A stretch of DNA of 64,000 nucleotides from Muscardinus avellanarius (taxonomy: Eukaryota > Chordata > Mammalia > Rodentia > Gliridae), in contig OY726571.1 of the NCBI GenBank assembly GCA_963383645.1, positions 21,503,599 through 21,567,598 on the forward strand, in the 5' to 3' direction. Made by a program: the position numbers and the translations under genes. The notes under the pieces are model-generated. The model was not told where the DNA came from and made no database searches. It saw only the letters and a program-made list of their open reading frames with translations. Every line of letters starts with the position of its first letter. The first letter of the stretch is position 1. This document shows positions 43,831 through 55,645 of the stretch, in pieces.

Positions 43831-44140
43831 ATATATTTGTAAATTAAAGGGAAGAAGTATTTAAAATTTCTGTGGTCACCACGCAAGCATGTCAGTACAA
43901 ATTGTATTAACTTATTACTCCTGTAAAGAATGCTCTTTCTTCATGTTCTTGCCTACAAAGTGAGCTAGAAGTTATTTCCATCTTTACCAATATAAGAGGC
44001 AAAATAGAAGCTTATCATTTTTTTAAATTTGTGTTCCTTTTCCTTTGATTATGAGGAAAGGTGAGCATCTTTACTTATGAATTTTTTCTCCTTAACAGTG
44101 CTTATTCATTTGAACAATATTCCATAAATGATACTACTCA
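43831..44140. other. AT-rich unique DNA, nothing recognised
   Basis: No gene or named repeat recognised. Confidence 0.4.
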
Positions 44141-44150
44141 GTTTATTCGT

Positions 44151-44185
<35 letters not shown>

Positions 44186-44190
44186 TTTTT
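44141..44190. repeat. (TTTA)n microsatellite
   Basis: About twelve TTTA units, followed by a short ID-like remnant ('gagggttgaacccaggactt'), so it is probably an old SINE tail. Confidence 0.9.
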
Positions 44191-44625
44191 GCAATGAAGA
44201 TGAGCAGAGGGTTGAACCCAGGACTTCACGCATTCAATTTTTACCATTATAGCATGCTCACACATTTATTCATACTTAGTTTTAATTCACAGAATGCTTC
44301 ATCTATTTTAAATGATTTTTATTCCACAGGGAATGATGAATCGTATAATCTATTTTAAGCAATAGAGTGATTATTATAACCTTATAACATTTAAGGGTAG
44401 ATGACAAACTAATGCATAGAAATATTTACATATTTATTAAAAGTTTAGTAGCCTCTACTAAGACTTTTTTAGACTAATGTTTCATTTTATAACTGGTCCC
44501 TTTTTTTATTCAGTCTTTACTGTTCTTATTAGGAAAATTCTAAAGATGCTTCAAAAAGAGCCTGCATCAGCTTAGAAGTCAGTCACTGATTCCTAAGTCA
44601 GTACTCATCCCACAAAAGTACTGGG

Positions 44626-44627
<2 letters not shown>
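44191..44627. other. AT-rich unique DNA, nothing recognised
   Basis: No gene or named repeat recognised beyond the short ID-like remnant at its left edge. Confidence 0.4.
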
Positions 44628-44665
<38 letters not shown>

Positions 44666-44862
44666 TACTAGGGATGGAACCCAGGGGTTTTCTACCTCTG
44701 AGCTACACTCCCAGACCTATTTTATATTTTATTTGGAAACAGGGTCTCACTAGGATTCTAATAGCTTCACTAAGTTGCTGTGGCTGGCCTTGAACCTGCA
44801 CCATCCTCTTGTCTCAGCCTTCCAAGTACTGGGATTACAAGCGCACGCCACCATGCCCAGCA
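44628..44862 (-). mobile_element. B1-dID SINE with (TG)n tail, antisense
   Basis: (TG)n at 44628-44664, 'ggtactagggatggaaccca', 'gctgtggctggccttgaacc' and 'gccaccatgcccagc'. Confidence 0.88.
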
Positions 44863-44879
44863 TGGTGTTGGGGTTTTGA

Positions 44880-45270
44880 TACACTATGTCCCCTAGGAGA
44901 GCTCCTGTGTTGGCAGTGCAGAAATGTTCAGAGGAAAAAAAAATTGAATCAGGCCTCTAACCTCATTGGTAAATAAGTCCATTGATGGATTAATGATTAC
45001 AGAGGACTTACTGGGTGGTAATGTAGACAGTGAGAGTGTGGCTGGAGGAGCTAGGTCACTAAAGGCATGACCTTGGGGACTGAATCTGTCCCTGGTCCCT
45101 TCTCTCCCTGCTTCACAGCTGCCATGAGCACAACTTTCCCCCACCTCACCTTGGAGCCAGCGAGCCATGGACTAACCTCTGAAACCATGAGCCAAATAAA
45201 CCTTTCTTCCTCTAACTTGTTCTCGTTAGGTATTCTAATCACAGCAACAAAAGCTAACTAAAACAGCTGG
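44880..45270 (+). mobile_element. MaLR-like (MLT1/MST-type) LTR
   Basis: 'actatgtcccctaggagagc', 'gatggattaatgattacaga', 'gaaaccatgagccaaataaa' and 'ctaatcacagcaacaaaagc' with 'taactaaaaca' at the end. The 'gccaaataaacc' poly(A) region is a hallmark of this LTR group. Confidence 0.75.
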
Positions 45271-45699
45271 TGTTCCACGTTGCTCATTAGCTCATAGCAC
45301 AAGTACACAATCTAAAAAAAGGCTGGGATGACTTTTTTCTGATCTTTGAAATAAATGCAAAGCAAATATTTTTTTTTTCAATTCACAACTTATTGTATAC
45401 CTTATTATAGAAAGCGAGTAATCCAGTTTGTTTTTGTTTTGTGGGGCGGGTCTGAGAGCTGGCTCGTTTGTGTCAATACTGGGTGGTATTGCTGCTGCCT
45501 TCGGAGTCCTGACCACTCAGGACTGCCAGCCCAGCCATGTCCTACTATCCAGACTCAGCTGGCGTTAAAGGGCATCCTAATTTAAAGATATACCTTCTTG
45601 AAGTCAGTGTCCTTACATAAACCATGTGTTCTAGAGACAAGATGGGAGCTGGGTGGATGGTTGTCTCAACAGCCCAGCACTACCCCGTCAATGTTTTTG
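45271..45699. other. Unique DNA, nothing recognised
   Basis: No gene or named repeat recognised. Confidence 0.45.
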
Positions 45700-45897
45700 G
45701 TGGTTTTTTTTTTTTTTTTTTCAATACTGAGGATGGAATCCAGGGGCATTCTACCTCTGAGATACATCCCAAGCCCTGTTTTTTTAGGGTCTCACCAAGT
45801 TGTGGAAGGTCTCACTAAGTAGCCGAGGCTGTCTACGAACCCAGATCCTCCTGTCTCATCCTCCCAAATGCTGGGATTACATCACCATGCCCACCTT
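45700..45897 (-). mobile_element. B1-dID SINE, antisense, small deletions
   Basis: T tract, 'atactgaggatggaatccag', 'agtagccgaggctgtctacg' and 'catcaccatgcccacc'. Confidence 0.85.
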
Positions 45898-46302
45898 TCC
45901 CTTCAGCTTCTTACTGCTACTGTCTTCAGATCCTGGTGCAAGCACACTGACTCCTTACACTCTGCAGATCTGACTTTCACCCGGGAAGAGCTTACAAAGC
46001 TGAGACGTGAGTAAGCAGGTTGAAGGAGTCCTCCTAAGGCGTAAGCTGAGATTTTCCTCTGCTCATCACAAAGGTTTAAGGCATAAAAGGAGTTGAGATG
46101 TATCAACCATTTTTCTTTAAGATGAGAGTGATGCACAAGAATCATTTTTTGTATGTATTTAACTAATCTATGCGAAGTACCTCATCTTTACAAGGTACAA
46201 AGATCTGGGAAATGGGGGTAGAAGGTTGAGAGGGAATACCATATAGGTGCTTGCAATAAAGCTGAGAAAAGATACAGCATTCAAAATGTAAGGGATATAA
46301 CC
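45898..46302. other. Unique DNA, nothing recognised
   Basis: No gene or named repeat recognised. Confidence 0.4.
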
Positions 46303-46520
46303 TGCATGCTGGTGCACGCTTGTAATCCCAGTACTTGGGAGGCTGAGACAGGAGGATCACAGGCTCAGGACCAGACTTAGCTAATTAGTGAGGTCCTCAG
46401 CAACTTAGTGGGACCCTGTTTCAAAATAAAAGAATAAAACAGGGCTGAGGGTATAACTCAGAGGTGGAATGTCCCTGAATTCCGTCCCCACTACCACAGA
46501 AAGATAAATAAATAAATATC
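46303..46520 (+). mobile_element. B1-dID SINE
   Basis: 'gctggtgcacgcttgtaatc', 'taactcagaggtggaatgtc' and the end 'ccccactaccac', then an (AAAT)n tail into which the next SINE inserted. Confidence 0.85.
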
Positions 46521-46737
46521 TCCAGTACCGCCGGGCGTGGTGGCACACACTTGTAATCCCCGCACTTGGGAGGCAGAGACAGGAGGATCGCGCAGGTTCG
46601 AAGCCAGCCGCGCGTGCTGGCTTAGGAGACCCTGTTTCCAAATAACAATGTAAAAATAGGTCTGAGAGTGTAGCCCGGAGGTAGAAGGGCTTCCAGGAAC
46701 CCCAGTACCACCAAAAAATAAAAATATCCCCAGTACC
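46514..46737 (+). mobile_element. B1-dID SINE, young subfamily
   Basis: The element at 46530-46721 is flanked by 'aaatatctccagtacc' (46514-46529) and 'aaatatccccagtacc' (46722-46737). 'gccgggcgtggtggcacaca', 'cagccgcgcgtgctggctta' and 'cttccaggaaccccagtacc' are subfamily marks. Confidence 0.93.
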
Positions 46738-47289
46738 ACAGAAAGGTAAATAAATATATCTATATATTATATGTTATATTATATCTTTATATATGTTATA
46801 GATCACATATAGAGAGATACTTATTTACCTTTTCGTGGTTGAGGCAATATCACATGTATATGAGATGGAATAAAAATATGCAATACGGATTATAAGTCAC
46901 ATCTGCGGAAATAAATTCAGGATGAGATTGAAAGCTGATATTCTGCTACAGATTCTTTGAGGCTCTGCCTGACTCCCCTTTGTTTCCATATACTAAATGT
47001 AGTTTATTTAAAAATAAACAATGGGAAAGACGAAGCATACTGTGGTGGAAGCTATAATTAATTGGTTGACAGTTGTTCTGACTTATTTGATTGATGAACC
47101 TGGCACTCCGTGTATGAATTGAAAAGTCAACCATGGCAGAACTTTGTATTTCAAAAATTGAATAAGTTATCAATAATACTGATAATAGGCAATGTATATG
47201 AAAAGCCAGGCAGTGTTCAGAGTGATTTTCCTCTGAACTGACAAAATAAGTATTTTGGTCACACTTATTTGTGACAAATGTGTAAGGTT
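46738..47289. other. Unique DNA with an AT-rich patch
   Basis: 'atatat'-rich text at 46755-46820. A minus-strand open frame (46946-47341, 131 codons) has no recognisable family. Confidence 0.4.
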
Positions 47290-47410
47290 GAAATTGTGAT
47301 CTCCCCTTAACAACCGAGGAAACAAAGCTTAAGTAACTCACCTCAGATCATCGAGCTGTGGTAATTCGTTAGCCAAATAGTCTGGAGACCAGTTCCTGCT
47401 GCTCTCCCTC
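47290..47410 (-). mobile_element. MIR-like fragment
   Basis: 'caaccgaggaaacaaagctt', 'aagtaactcacctcagatca' and 'tcgagctgtggtaattcg' follow the antisense MIR core. Confidence 0.5.
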
Positions 47411-47844
47411 TGTCTATAAGGTTAATTACTTGTAAGTGATTTTGTTTAAATCAGTTGACTGTAAAAAATAAAAAAAAAAACAATTTGAACTGACACAAAT
47501 AGAAGATTATTATTGGGGTAAGAGAACCAAGGACAAAGTTAGTTGGGTCCCAGACACAAATGGTTGACGACTCCACACTGTCAGGACCTGGCTCCTCTGC
47601 CTTCTTCAATTTGCTGAAGTTCCTACTCTGTCCTCTCAGCCCATGGGTTGGAAACATGACACCAGCTGTTCCCAAATTTGCAAAGTCTAAGTTCTCCCTA
47701 CTTGACAGTCTTCTCAGTAAGTCCCATTTTCTTAAGTCCGAAAACAGCCCCTGGCTGGCCCACCTGGGAGCACTGCTCTAAACTAAAAAGCCACTGTGGC
47801 CACAGGCGGGGTCACCCTGGGAGCAGCCCCTGGGAGCCCCTCCA
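47411..47844. other. Unique DNA, nothing recognised
   Basis: No gene or named repeat recognised. Confidence 0.4.
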
Positions 47845-48149
47845 CTTTTCACTATTGTAATAAAATACCTGACATAATCAACCTATAAAGAGGAAAGGTT
47901 TGCTTTGGCTCATAGCTTGAAAGATTTCAGTTCATGATCGATTGTCCCCGCTGCTTTGGGGCCTAAAGTAAGAAAGTATATCACGGTGCGAGCTCTGGGA
48001 GAGCAAAGCCATGCAGCTCTTACATAGCGTGTGAACAAAAAAAGAGGAAGAAGTCAGGGTGTCACAGTCCCTTCAAGGGGTCATCTCCAGTGACTAGAAC
48101 ACCTCCCACTAGACTAGACTAGACCCTATCTCTTTTCTCTCCTTTTCTA

Positions 48150-48345
48150 CTTTTTTATTTTTTTGTGGTGGTACTGGGGTTCCTGGAAACCCTTCTGCCT
48201 CCAGGCTACACTCCCAGACCTATTTTTATATTTTTATTTGGAAACAGGGTCTCTTAAGCCAGCACAGCTGGCTTCGAACCTGCGCCATCCTCCTGTCTCT
48301 GCCTCCCAAGCGCGTGGATTACAAGCGTGCGCCACCACGCCCTGC
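48150..48345 (-). mobile_element. B1-dID SINE, young subfamily, inside LTR
   Basis: 'ggtactggggttcctggaaa', 'ttaagccagcacagctggct' and 'gccaccacgccctgc'. Confidence 0.9.
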
Positions 48346-48346
48346 T

Positions 48347-48389
<43 letters not shown>

Positions 48390-48545
48390 TACCAGGAATT
48401 GAACCCAGGGATTTTCTTCCTCTGAGCTAGATCTCCAACCCTATTTTATTTTTCATTTTGAAACAGGGTCTCACTAAGTTGCTGAGGCTGGCCTCAAACC
48501 TGCAAGCTTCCCAGGTACTGGGATTCTGAGCCTGTATCACCACAC
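48346..48545 (-). mobile_element. B1-dID SINE with (TTTA)n tail, inside LTR
   Basis: (TTTA)n at about 48348-48390, 'caggaattgaacccagggat', 'gctgaggctggcctcaaacc' and 'ctgtatcaccacac'. Confidence 0.85.
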
Positions 48546-48704
48546 GTGTTTCCACCATCTCTCAATAGCACAGAGCTGGAGACTAAGCCCTTATATGTGG
48601 AACTTTGGAGAACATTCTAGATCCAAAGCATCTCAACCTATAACCTATAAATATGTGGTCTGGAAGAAGAGACCTTAGGGCAGACGAACAGGCTCAAGAA
48701 CTAC

Positions 48705-49045
48705 AACTGTTCCTCAGTATCTTTGGGGAATTGGTTCCAGGACCCTCACAGATACCAAAATCCACAGATGTTCAAGTTCTTTACATAAATTAAAGTAGCA
48801 TTTCTATGCAACCTACCTGTATCCTGCCGCATAGTTTAAATCAACTGTAGGTTACTTAGAATACCTAATACAATGTACATGATATGTAAATAAGTGGCAT
48901 ACTATATTATTAAGGAAATAATGACAGAAAAAGTCTATACAGGCTCAGTATGGACACAATGTTTTTTTCAAATATTTGATCCACAGTTGATTGAATCCAA
49001 CCATGCAGAGCCCACAGTTACAGAGGACCATCTGTACATACTTTA
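48705..49045. mobile_element. Tigger-like DNA transposon remnant
   Basis: Opens 'gttcctcagtatctttgggg' and 'aattggttccaggaccctca'. Closes 'ttgatccacagttgattgaa' and 'acagaggaccatctgta'. These are the degenerate terminal inverted repeats of a short pogo/Tigger-type element. No transposase. Confidence 0.6.
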
Positions 49046-52000
49046 TAACCGAAGGGCCTGCAGTTTTGCAAAGGCACGAATCTGAAGCATGCCCACAGCA
49101 AGCTCACCGCTCACCTTAGGAACCCTATATCCACATCTCAAGCTGTCTTTAATCTTCTGCTCCTGAGCACTGTAACTTTTATGAAATACAGTGTTAGTCT
49201 TCAAGAGGCTAAAACATTGTGACCTATTTTAACATAATACTGCTTCCCCCCCCAAAAAAAAACACAAATCCATGTTCCAAATTATTGCAACTTATAAAGT
49301 AAGTGCTTACCGCAGTTTCTTGCAGCAACTAGAGGAGGAATTACATCATATAATACACAATAAAACCTCTTTTGAAATCCTCATTATACATTTGTCATTT
49401 TCCTCCACCCAACCCCTCTTTTCTCTTAAACTTTCTCCCATATGCAGACCTATCTGTTCATGTTGTTTCAGTTTTTCATTCACTTTATTTTTGTTCTATA
49501 CCCCAACTAAAATAAACCACTGGCATTTTGGATATCTTTCATTTTCCCCCACTACTACTCTGATCAGTAGAACAGGCATAGAACAGTAGAGAATGAGGGG
49601 AGGGAGAAGCTGTAAGTACTTTTTCCTTACCAGATTTTGTTTTTCTGAAATCCTAGCAGTTTTCCACAAAGAAGTTCCAGAGGCATCAGTCTCTCCAGTT
49701 CTTGCCTCAACACACACCCCCATTTCCTTCCTGTCTCCTGCTAAGCTGAGTAGGATCCTCTCCAAGGCATTTGAGAATATATTGCTTCCTTGTCATGCTG
49801 GGGAATCTAGAATTCTCCTGAAGTTAAACAGGCAGCAGCAGGAGTCAGCTCGCAGACGCTGGGTCTCGGGTCAAGTGGTGCAGCCAAAATTACATTCATT
49901 GCCTGTGAATAACAGGCAACCTGATTTTAGTGAACTATATCCACTCCGGGGTCGGATTTTCCTATAACAAGAAGTCTGGCCTTTGGGAGATCATGCAGAT
50001 GATGGTTGATCAGTTCAACTCATTGAACAGTGATCCAGGGAAGAAAATGAAGGATGGAGCTAAAAGCAGCAGCCAGCACTCTGGGTGTTTCCCACTCAGT
50101 CGGGGTCTCTGTCTGTACAGAGAAAATCACGTCCTAATGGACTTCGTCTATGCAGGGGTTCAGGGGTCCCACCCTGCAAAGCCAAAAATGTTGTGTATGT
50201 AACTCCACCTTCCCCAGTCTTGTGCAGTCCTAGATTTCTTGTCAAAAAAAAGTCCTAGATTTATTGTCAAGTCTGTCTGCCATGTGTTCCATCCAGAGGT
50301 TAGTCTCTGAGTGGAGAGCCATTGACCAGTTTGATGAATTGCAGAAGCAAATCCTTGAAGCTGAAAGCAAATTTTAGATGCCAGGAGCCCCTGGCTGGAC
50401 CATTGGTCCTCGGTGACCAGACCCTCATTGGTCCGCATCAGATACCAGCAAATTGAGTTACTTCCTGGCTCTCAAGTCTTCACCAAGATCAGTAGCCAAA
50501 CTCTGCCATTGCTCTTGCAATATGAAGGTTGCCAATATGAAGGTTGCCACAGTTGGTTCTTTATCTTTCTTCCCTCTAATGAGCTCCTACCAACAATGAA
50601 AATTGAGGCCACTCCACCAGTTTGTGGTGAAGTCTAAGCTTGTTAAGAAACTCTGCTATAAATCACTCCCCACTGACCTGGATGGGTTGTCTCTGATCCT
50701 CAGTTCTGAGTTCCATCACACCCTGCCAGGGGGCCAGCTGCCAGAGCTCCTGAAGCCCGAACACAAAAGTACTTCTTTTCTCTCTCCATCTTCTTAACAT
50801 AGGACAAACCAACAACAAAACTAATGAACCAAAACCCTCAGCAGGGGGATCCCATCAACCATTACAACTTGACATACGTAATATTTTTGCAAGACTATCA
50901 GATTATCTAGTTCCAACACTGAGGTCCTTAAAGTCTTATTCCATGACCAAGTCATAACAATGAATTCTGCAGGCTAGAATTTAATTGAATTGCTGGTGTT
51001 GGTCTGCTCTAAAGTTTTGCCTTTTCAGTCTCATTTGAATGCAGACTTGTCCGGAACATGGGCCAATGCTCTGCAAGGACTTTTCCAGTTTGGGGTTGGA
51101 TGTAGACTTCAGTAGCAGTTTCAAAGCCTGTTTGATTCTCTGTTTTACCACAAAAAGTTCAGGGGATGAAATTACCATTAATAAAATCAGGTAGGTCAGT
51201 CCAAACATGTCCACCACAGTCTTCTCACATTCCCCAAATGACTCTAATTTTAAGAAATAAGGTGCCCTTGAAAAAGATTCTCATAATTCCCCAGATCATC
51301 TCTTCCACTCCCTGTGATTAGGGAACTTATATGCCACCAATTCTGTGTGGTGGTTCTTATGATTCATCCTACCCCAACATTTGACTTCTCCCAGAGATCC
51401 AAGAGAAGTCTCCACAGTTTTCTCTGACCTGGGGTTGACACTACAAGAGCCATAACAGCTCATGTCAAGCTGAACCCTAACTCTGTGGCTCCATATGTCC
51501 AACAGCTGAGCAATGGTGGAGTATCTCTTTGCTTTTTTCTGGCATAATGACTATCTAAGGTACAGCTGTGCATTGTTCTTCAGGTCTAAAATCTAAGACA
51601 TTTGTTCCCCCAAATATAAAATGAATTAAGCCAGACTGTCTTGCACCTGCTTTAGAGTCATCTCAACGTGATTACCCATCCATGAGAAACAGAGCTATGT
51701 CATCAAAAATAGCTTTTAAAAATAGTTTTCTGTTTTACTAGGAGCTCTTTTGGGATAGACTGAAGGGGTTCACGAGTGTTTTATAGCTCTGACCTTCAGG
51801 ATAATCCTCTCCCAGTGCTCTGGAGGCAAACAGCACCACCCATAACCCTCCTGAGCAGAAGGAAATGTTCAAGAAAAAAAAATACTCTACTCAAGGACTG
51901 CCCCTCATGCTATCCAGAACTTCTTGGGAAGTTCTTGCATCACAGAGAATGCATACTTCAAGTGTCAAGTTTAGTCCCCCTGATGCCTTGTTCTTGTCAG

Positions 52001-52117
52001 CTTCCTTCAATAACAATTTTTTTTAAAAAAGAACATAATCTGGCAGGACAGAAATATGGTCACTTGCACTGCGCTGCATCCACATACATCTCTGATGGCC
52101 AGGCCTCAAACCTTGGA
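49046..52117. other. SINE-free DNA, first part (3.1 kb)
   Basis: No gene proven. Several open frames of 60-124 codons lie end to end on the + strand at 49272-50797. They are disrupted and I do not recognise a protein. Tandem microduplications lie at 50227-50268 and 50519-50548. A decayed processed pseudogene is possible. Confidence 0.4.
50519..50548. repeat. 15-bp perfect tandem duplication
   Basis: 'aatatgaaggttgcc' occurs twice with no spacer (50519-50533 and 50534-50548). The unit length keeps the reading frame. Confidence 0.95.
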
Positions 52118-52229
52118 GGGTGACCAACACATCCCGACGTGCCTAGGACTGATGGGTTTCCTGAGATGCAGAACGTTCAGGGCTGTAACTAGAAACATCC
52201 AAGGCAAACCCAGATGAACTGGTCACCCT
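52118..52229. mobile_element. Short terminal-inverted-repeat DNA element (MITE)
   Basis: Begins 'gggtgaccaacacatccc' and ends 'gaactggtcaccct', about 112 bp. The inner text is also roughly self-complementary ('cctaggactgatgggtttcc' against 'ctagaaacatccaaggcaaa'). It matches a mammalian palindromic MITE that I know but cannot name with certainty. Confidence 0.6.
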
Positions 52230-55200
52230 AGTCCCATCCCTGGTTAATGGAGACACAGAAATATCACTGAGAACAATGTCTTGGTTGAAGCATCTAATGA
52301 TTTTGATGACCATGCTGCCATCATGGGCTATGATCAGGAGTCTCCTAGCCCCAGATCTTGTCCCTAATCCTAATCAGTAGCATTCCACCTCCTCTTCTCA
52401 TCTTTTGGATGTACCCCAACACTTTCTACAGTTAATCCTGCTGCGTCCTGTATTCCCAATAACAATGCCAGAAATAGAGGCAGGTTTTAGATTTTGGCCG
52501 TAAGGATCTGATTGTGAAATGTCCGTGTTTATATTTGAGAGGAAAGTGGTGGAGAGAAAGAGCCTACCTCCCTTGGCTGGTTTGTGGAATTAGCTCAACA
52601 CTATACTTTTAGATAGAAAGTAATTGGAAATAATGAGCCTCTGGGATTACCCCCAAGCCTTCAAGGAGACAGGGAGTGTGCCCCAAGTCATGTTGGCTGT
52701 GAAAACTCCAACTCATTATGGATAAAAGTGGGAGAATTTGATTATATTAATTCATAGGCATGTGTCCAAAGATTATCTTAAAACGTGGTAGTGGTACCGC
52801 ATAAATAATACATGGCTGTCACAGAGTCATGCCAACACTGTGAACAGAAACTTGAGTTGTGGAGCTGCGCATCCAGCTGCCCCGAAGACCTAACAGTGTT
52901 ATTCTTGTGGTGTATAGCTGGGAATTCATTTAAAGGCTGGGGAATTTGGTTTCGGCTGTTCTGTGTCTGCTGAAGTAATGTCATAAGTAATGTCCATCAG
53001 ATGTAACTTTGTCTGTGTGGATGGCGCCTGTATTCTAGCAAAGCATCTCTAGTCTCATGAAGAAAATGAAGTCTTTTTACCTCTTGGCTTAGTTTCTGCC
53101 TCTTGTCTTTTTTTTTTTCTCTATCATATGAACATTACATTGGTCATAATAGGTTTTCCTTTAAATTCCTGAGCTATATTATTGTTTAAAAAGACACTGT
53201 GGACTCTGTTGCTTGTATTCAAAAAGTAATTATAGCAATAAATTAATGGGAGGCCCACGACGGAGACAGTGTGCTGCACTGGGAGAGACCTCAAGTCCAA
53301 AACCAAGTCCCTCAGACCAAGAAAGGGTGAGAACAGCCACCCTGGCTGGCCTGATATATGTTTTTTGCCAAAGATTTCTTCTTATCTGCAAATTGCTCAT
53401 ATGTGTATCATACGTGTTTGAAATAACTTTCTCCAATTTGGAAAACCATAAAACGGCAATAAACAAATGAGACTCTGGTGAAAACCTCTTTATAAGTATC
53501 ATGCGTACTTTTACAAGTGTTTATTCAATGGTCTCATTCCGCCTTTGTGTTTGCATAGTGAACTCTGGTTGCTCGCCTGAACATCCAGATGTGCCTGGAG
53601 TCCTGTTCCGTCCACTAACTCTGGTATATTTTTCACTATTAATTTTTTAAGATCAGAGGAAAAGAGCTTAAAGCTGAAAAAGAGAACCAAAAGTAAAATG
53701 AAATCAAAGCAACCCTAAAAACAAGGCCTTTCTACTTTCCAAAAGCATGCATTCCTCTGTGACCCTTTGGGTTAAAAACCACATCAGTGTGGGACGGGGT
53801 TGTTTCGATAATATGAATTGTCCAAAACTGAACGATTGCGTCAAAAGCAACAGCAGCAAAATACTGCAATAGGCTGTAGGTATTTGAAACCCAGTGGCCA
53901 TGGGATTCCTCAAATGTGAGGGTAGCCAAGGCCCATAAGCACTAGTGCATGGATATTAAGGAGTTGATGGATTAGGTTTACATGATTAAAGGAATAGGCT
54001 TAGACAATGGGGTATTCTATGGAGGATATGGTTCATATTTCCTGCAGTGAATCTTTTGAGTACTTTTGCCCTAATTTCTAATAAAAAAGACTTTCCTAAA
54101 GCATTGCTCTAAAATATTCATATAGAGGACAATGAGTCTAGGAATCATATTTATACTTCATCACACACTTTCTGCCCAAACACTATACAAATGAATACAC
54201 GATTTAAAAAAAAAATCTACATGTGGCATATACCACAAGAGGCTCAGGTATCAGGGAAAGGAAAAATGATTTATCTTCATTATCATCTATCTGCACATAC
54301 TTTTGGTAATCTTGAAGATATTTTTTCTTGCAGTTGTACGAGGAGAATAACAGAACTTAGTCTGAGTGTCAGTGTCTGGCCCGCGTCCATTTAGTGGCAA
54401 AAGGAATTCTTAAGTACTGACATTACATTTCAACAGGGCACGAAGAGTGGATTTACATTCCTTCTTGGATTAAGTTTGGCTTTTTATATGTGTTCTCTTT
54501 AGATAATCAAAAGCATGTGTCCCCACACCTTGCCAGCTCTACCGGCAGTGGACTGAGCACGCTGCGATACATGGTTGTGGGCCGAGGGTGGATCTCAGAC
54601 AGGGCTGAGATATCATCCGAAAGACCACGTTGCTGTGTCCCCAGCCAGCGGGGATGCTGAGATTCCTCCTGTATTATCTTTGAGATGTCACTCACCAGAC
54701 CAATGAATGTCAACTGTTCTGAGTCCCACCAGTGACTCCTGAAAAGCGTCATCGGGAGCTTGCAGTTTTTAAGTAATCACTGCCTGTCTTGTGGTCAATC
54801 CGAAAATGAATCCCCAGTCAACTTATGAGGTCTTTGCCTTCAAGTTATGGATGAAAAGAGTTTGTTGCTATCTGGGGAAAGTTATTTATGATGTGATTGT
54901 TAAGGGAAGAATGATAGTATTATCATTTTTTTCTCTGTTCTTTTTTTTTTAAATAACGTCTTGCGTTTTGATGACTGCAAAAATATTCTTTGCCGATTCT
55001 TTATATATTCCTTTTGGCCTTGAGTTTAAACTGGGTTGTATTTCAAGAAGTCAACTTTAATTTTGTGGCAAAAGAATATGTAATCAGAGATATCTTGCTT
55101 TCAGTTCACGTGCTCCCCACCCTGTCTTTCTAACTCTGATTTGTTTTATTCCGAATCATGTGATGAAGGGTTCAAATGGCCGCATGCATCTCTTGAGATG

Positions 55201-55272
55201 GTTGAAATTTTCCTTATTTCAGGCCTCAAAGATAAAAAAGCTACACAAATAAATCATTAAATAATGGATTCA
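52230..55272. other. SINE-free DNA, second part (3 kb)
   Basis: No gene proven. A minus-strand open frame at 54507-54752 (81 codons) is the most protein-like in the window but has no recognised family. Text near 54960-55260 looks conserved. Confidence 0.4.
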
Positions 55273-55645
55273 AGCTGGGCATCATAACTCATGACTGTAA
55301 CTCTAGCTGCTCAGGAAGCTGAGGCAGGAGAATCACATGTTCAAGGCCATTCTGAAAATAAAATTTAAAACAATTAAAGGGACTAGGGACATTTGGGAGG
55401 CTGAGTCAGGAGGATCACGGTTCGCTGACAGCCTCGGCACTTAGTGAGGCCCTTTGCAACTCAGTGAGACCCTGTTTTAAGATAAAGAATAAAAAAATAG
55501 GGCTGGGGGTGTAGCTCAGAGGCAGAATGCCCCTGGGTCCCATCCCCGTACTGCAAAAAAAGAAAAAAAAGGGGGGAGGGGGGGGGCTAGGGAGCTATCC
55601 AGCAGGTAGGGGCCCTGGGTTGAGTTCCCAGTTCCACACACCCAA
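55273..55645 (+). mobile_element. B1-dID SINE split by a second SINE
   Basis: The outer B1 half is at 55273-55383 ('agctgggcatcataactcat'). The inner, 5'-truncated SINE is at about 55392-55575 ('catttgggaggctgagtcag'). The outer ID half is at about 55585-55640 ('gctatccagcaggtaggggc'). 'gactaggga' and 'ggctaggga' at the junctions look like the inner target duplication. Confidence 0.8.

Larger units (their letters stand above)
47845..48615 (-). mobile_element. MaLR-like LTR, antisense, split by two SINEs
   Basis: 'ataaaatacctgacataatc', 'ggaaaggtttgctttggctc' and 'actagaacacctcccactag' on the left. On the right are 'accatctctcaatagcacag' and 'tggagaacattctagatcca'. These are the two halves of one antisense LTR. 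Confidence 0.65.

Noticed and set aside
46405..46739. Frames with a recurring Pro/Ser-rich ('PPVSAS') motif, also near 884, 20780, 26971 and 48163
   Set aside because: The shared peptide is antisense B1-dID SINE sequence, not a protein family.
46946..47341. 131-codon minus-strand frame
   Set aside because: No recognised domain, and its 5' part overlaps MIR-like sequence.
48347..48390. Possible CRISPR-like or satellite array
   Set aside because: Simple (TTTA)n SINE tail with no spacers. No CRISPR arrays are expected or seen in this eukaryotic DNA.
53213..53470. 85-codon frame with 'aaagggtgaga' donor-like site
   Set aside because: The donor is weak, there is no supported acceptor and no family; left as unique DNA.
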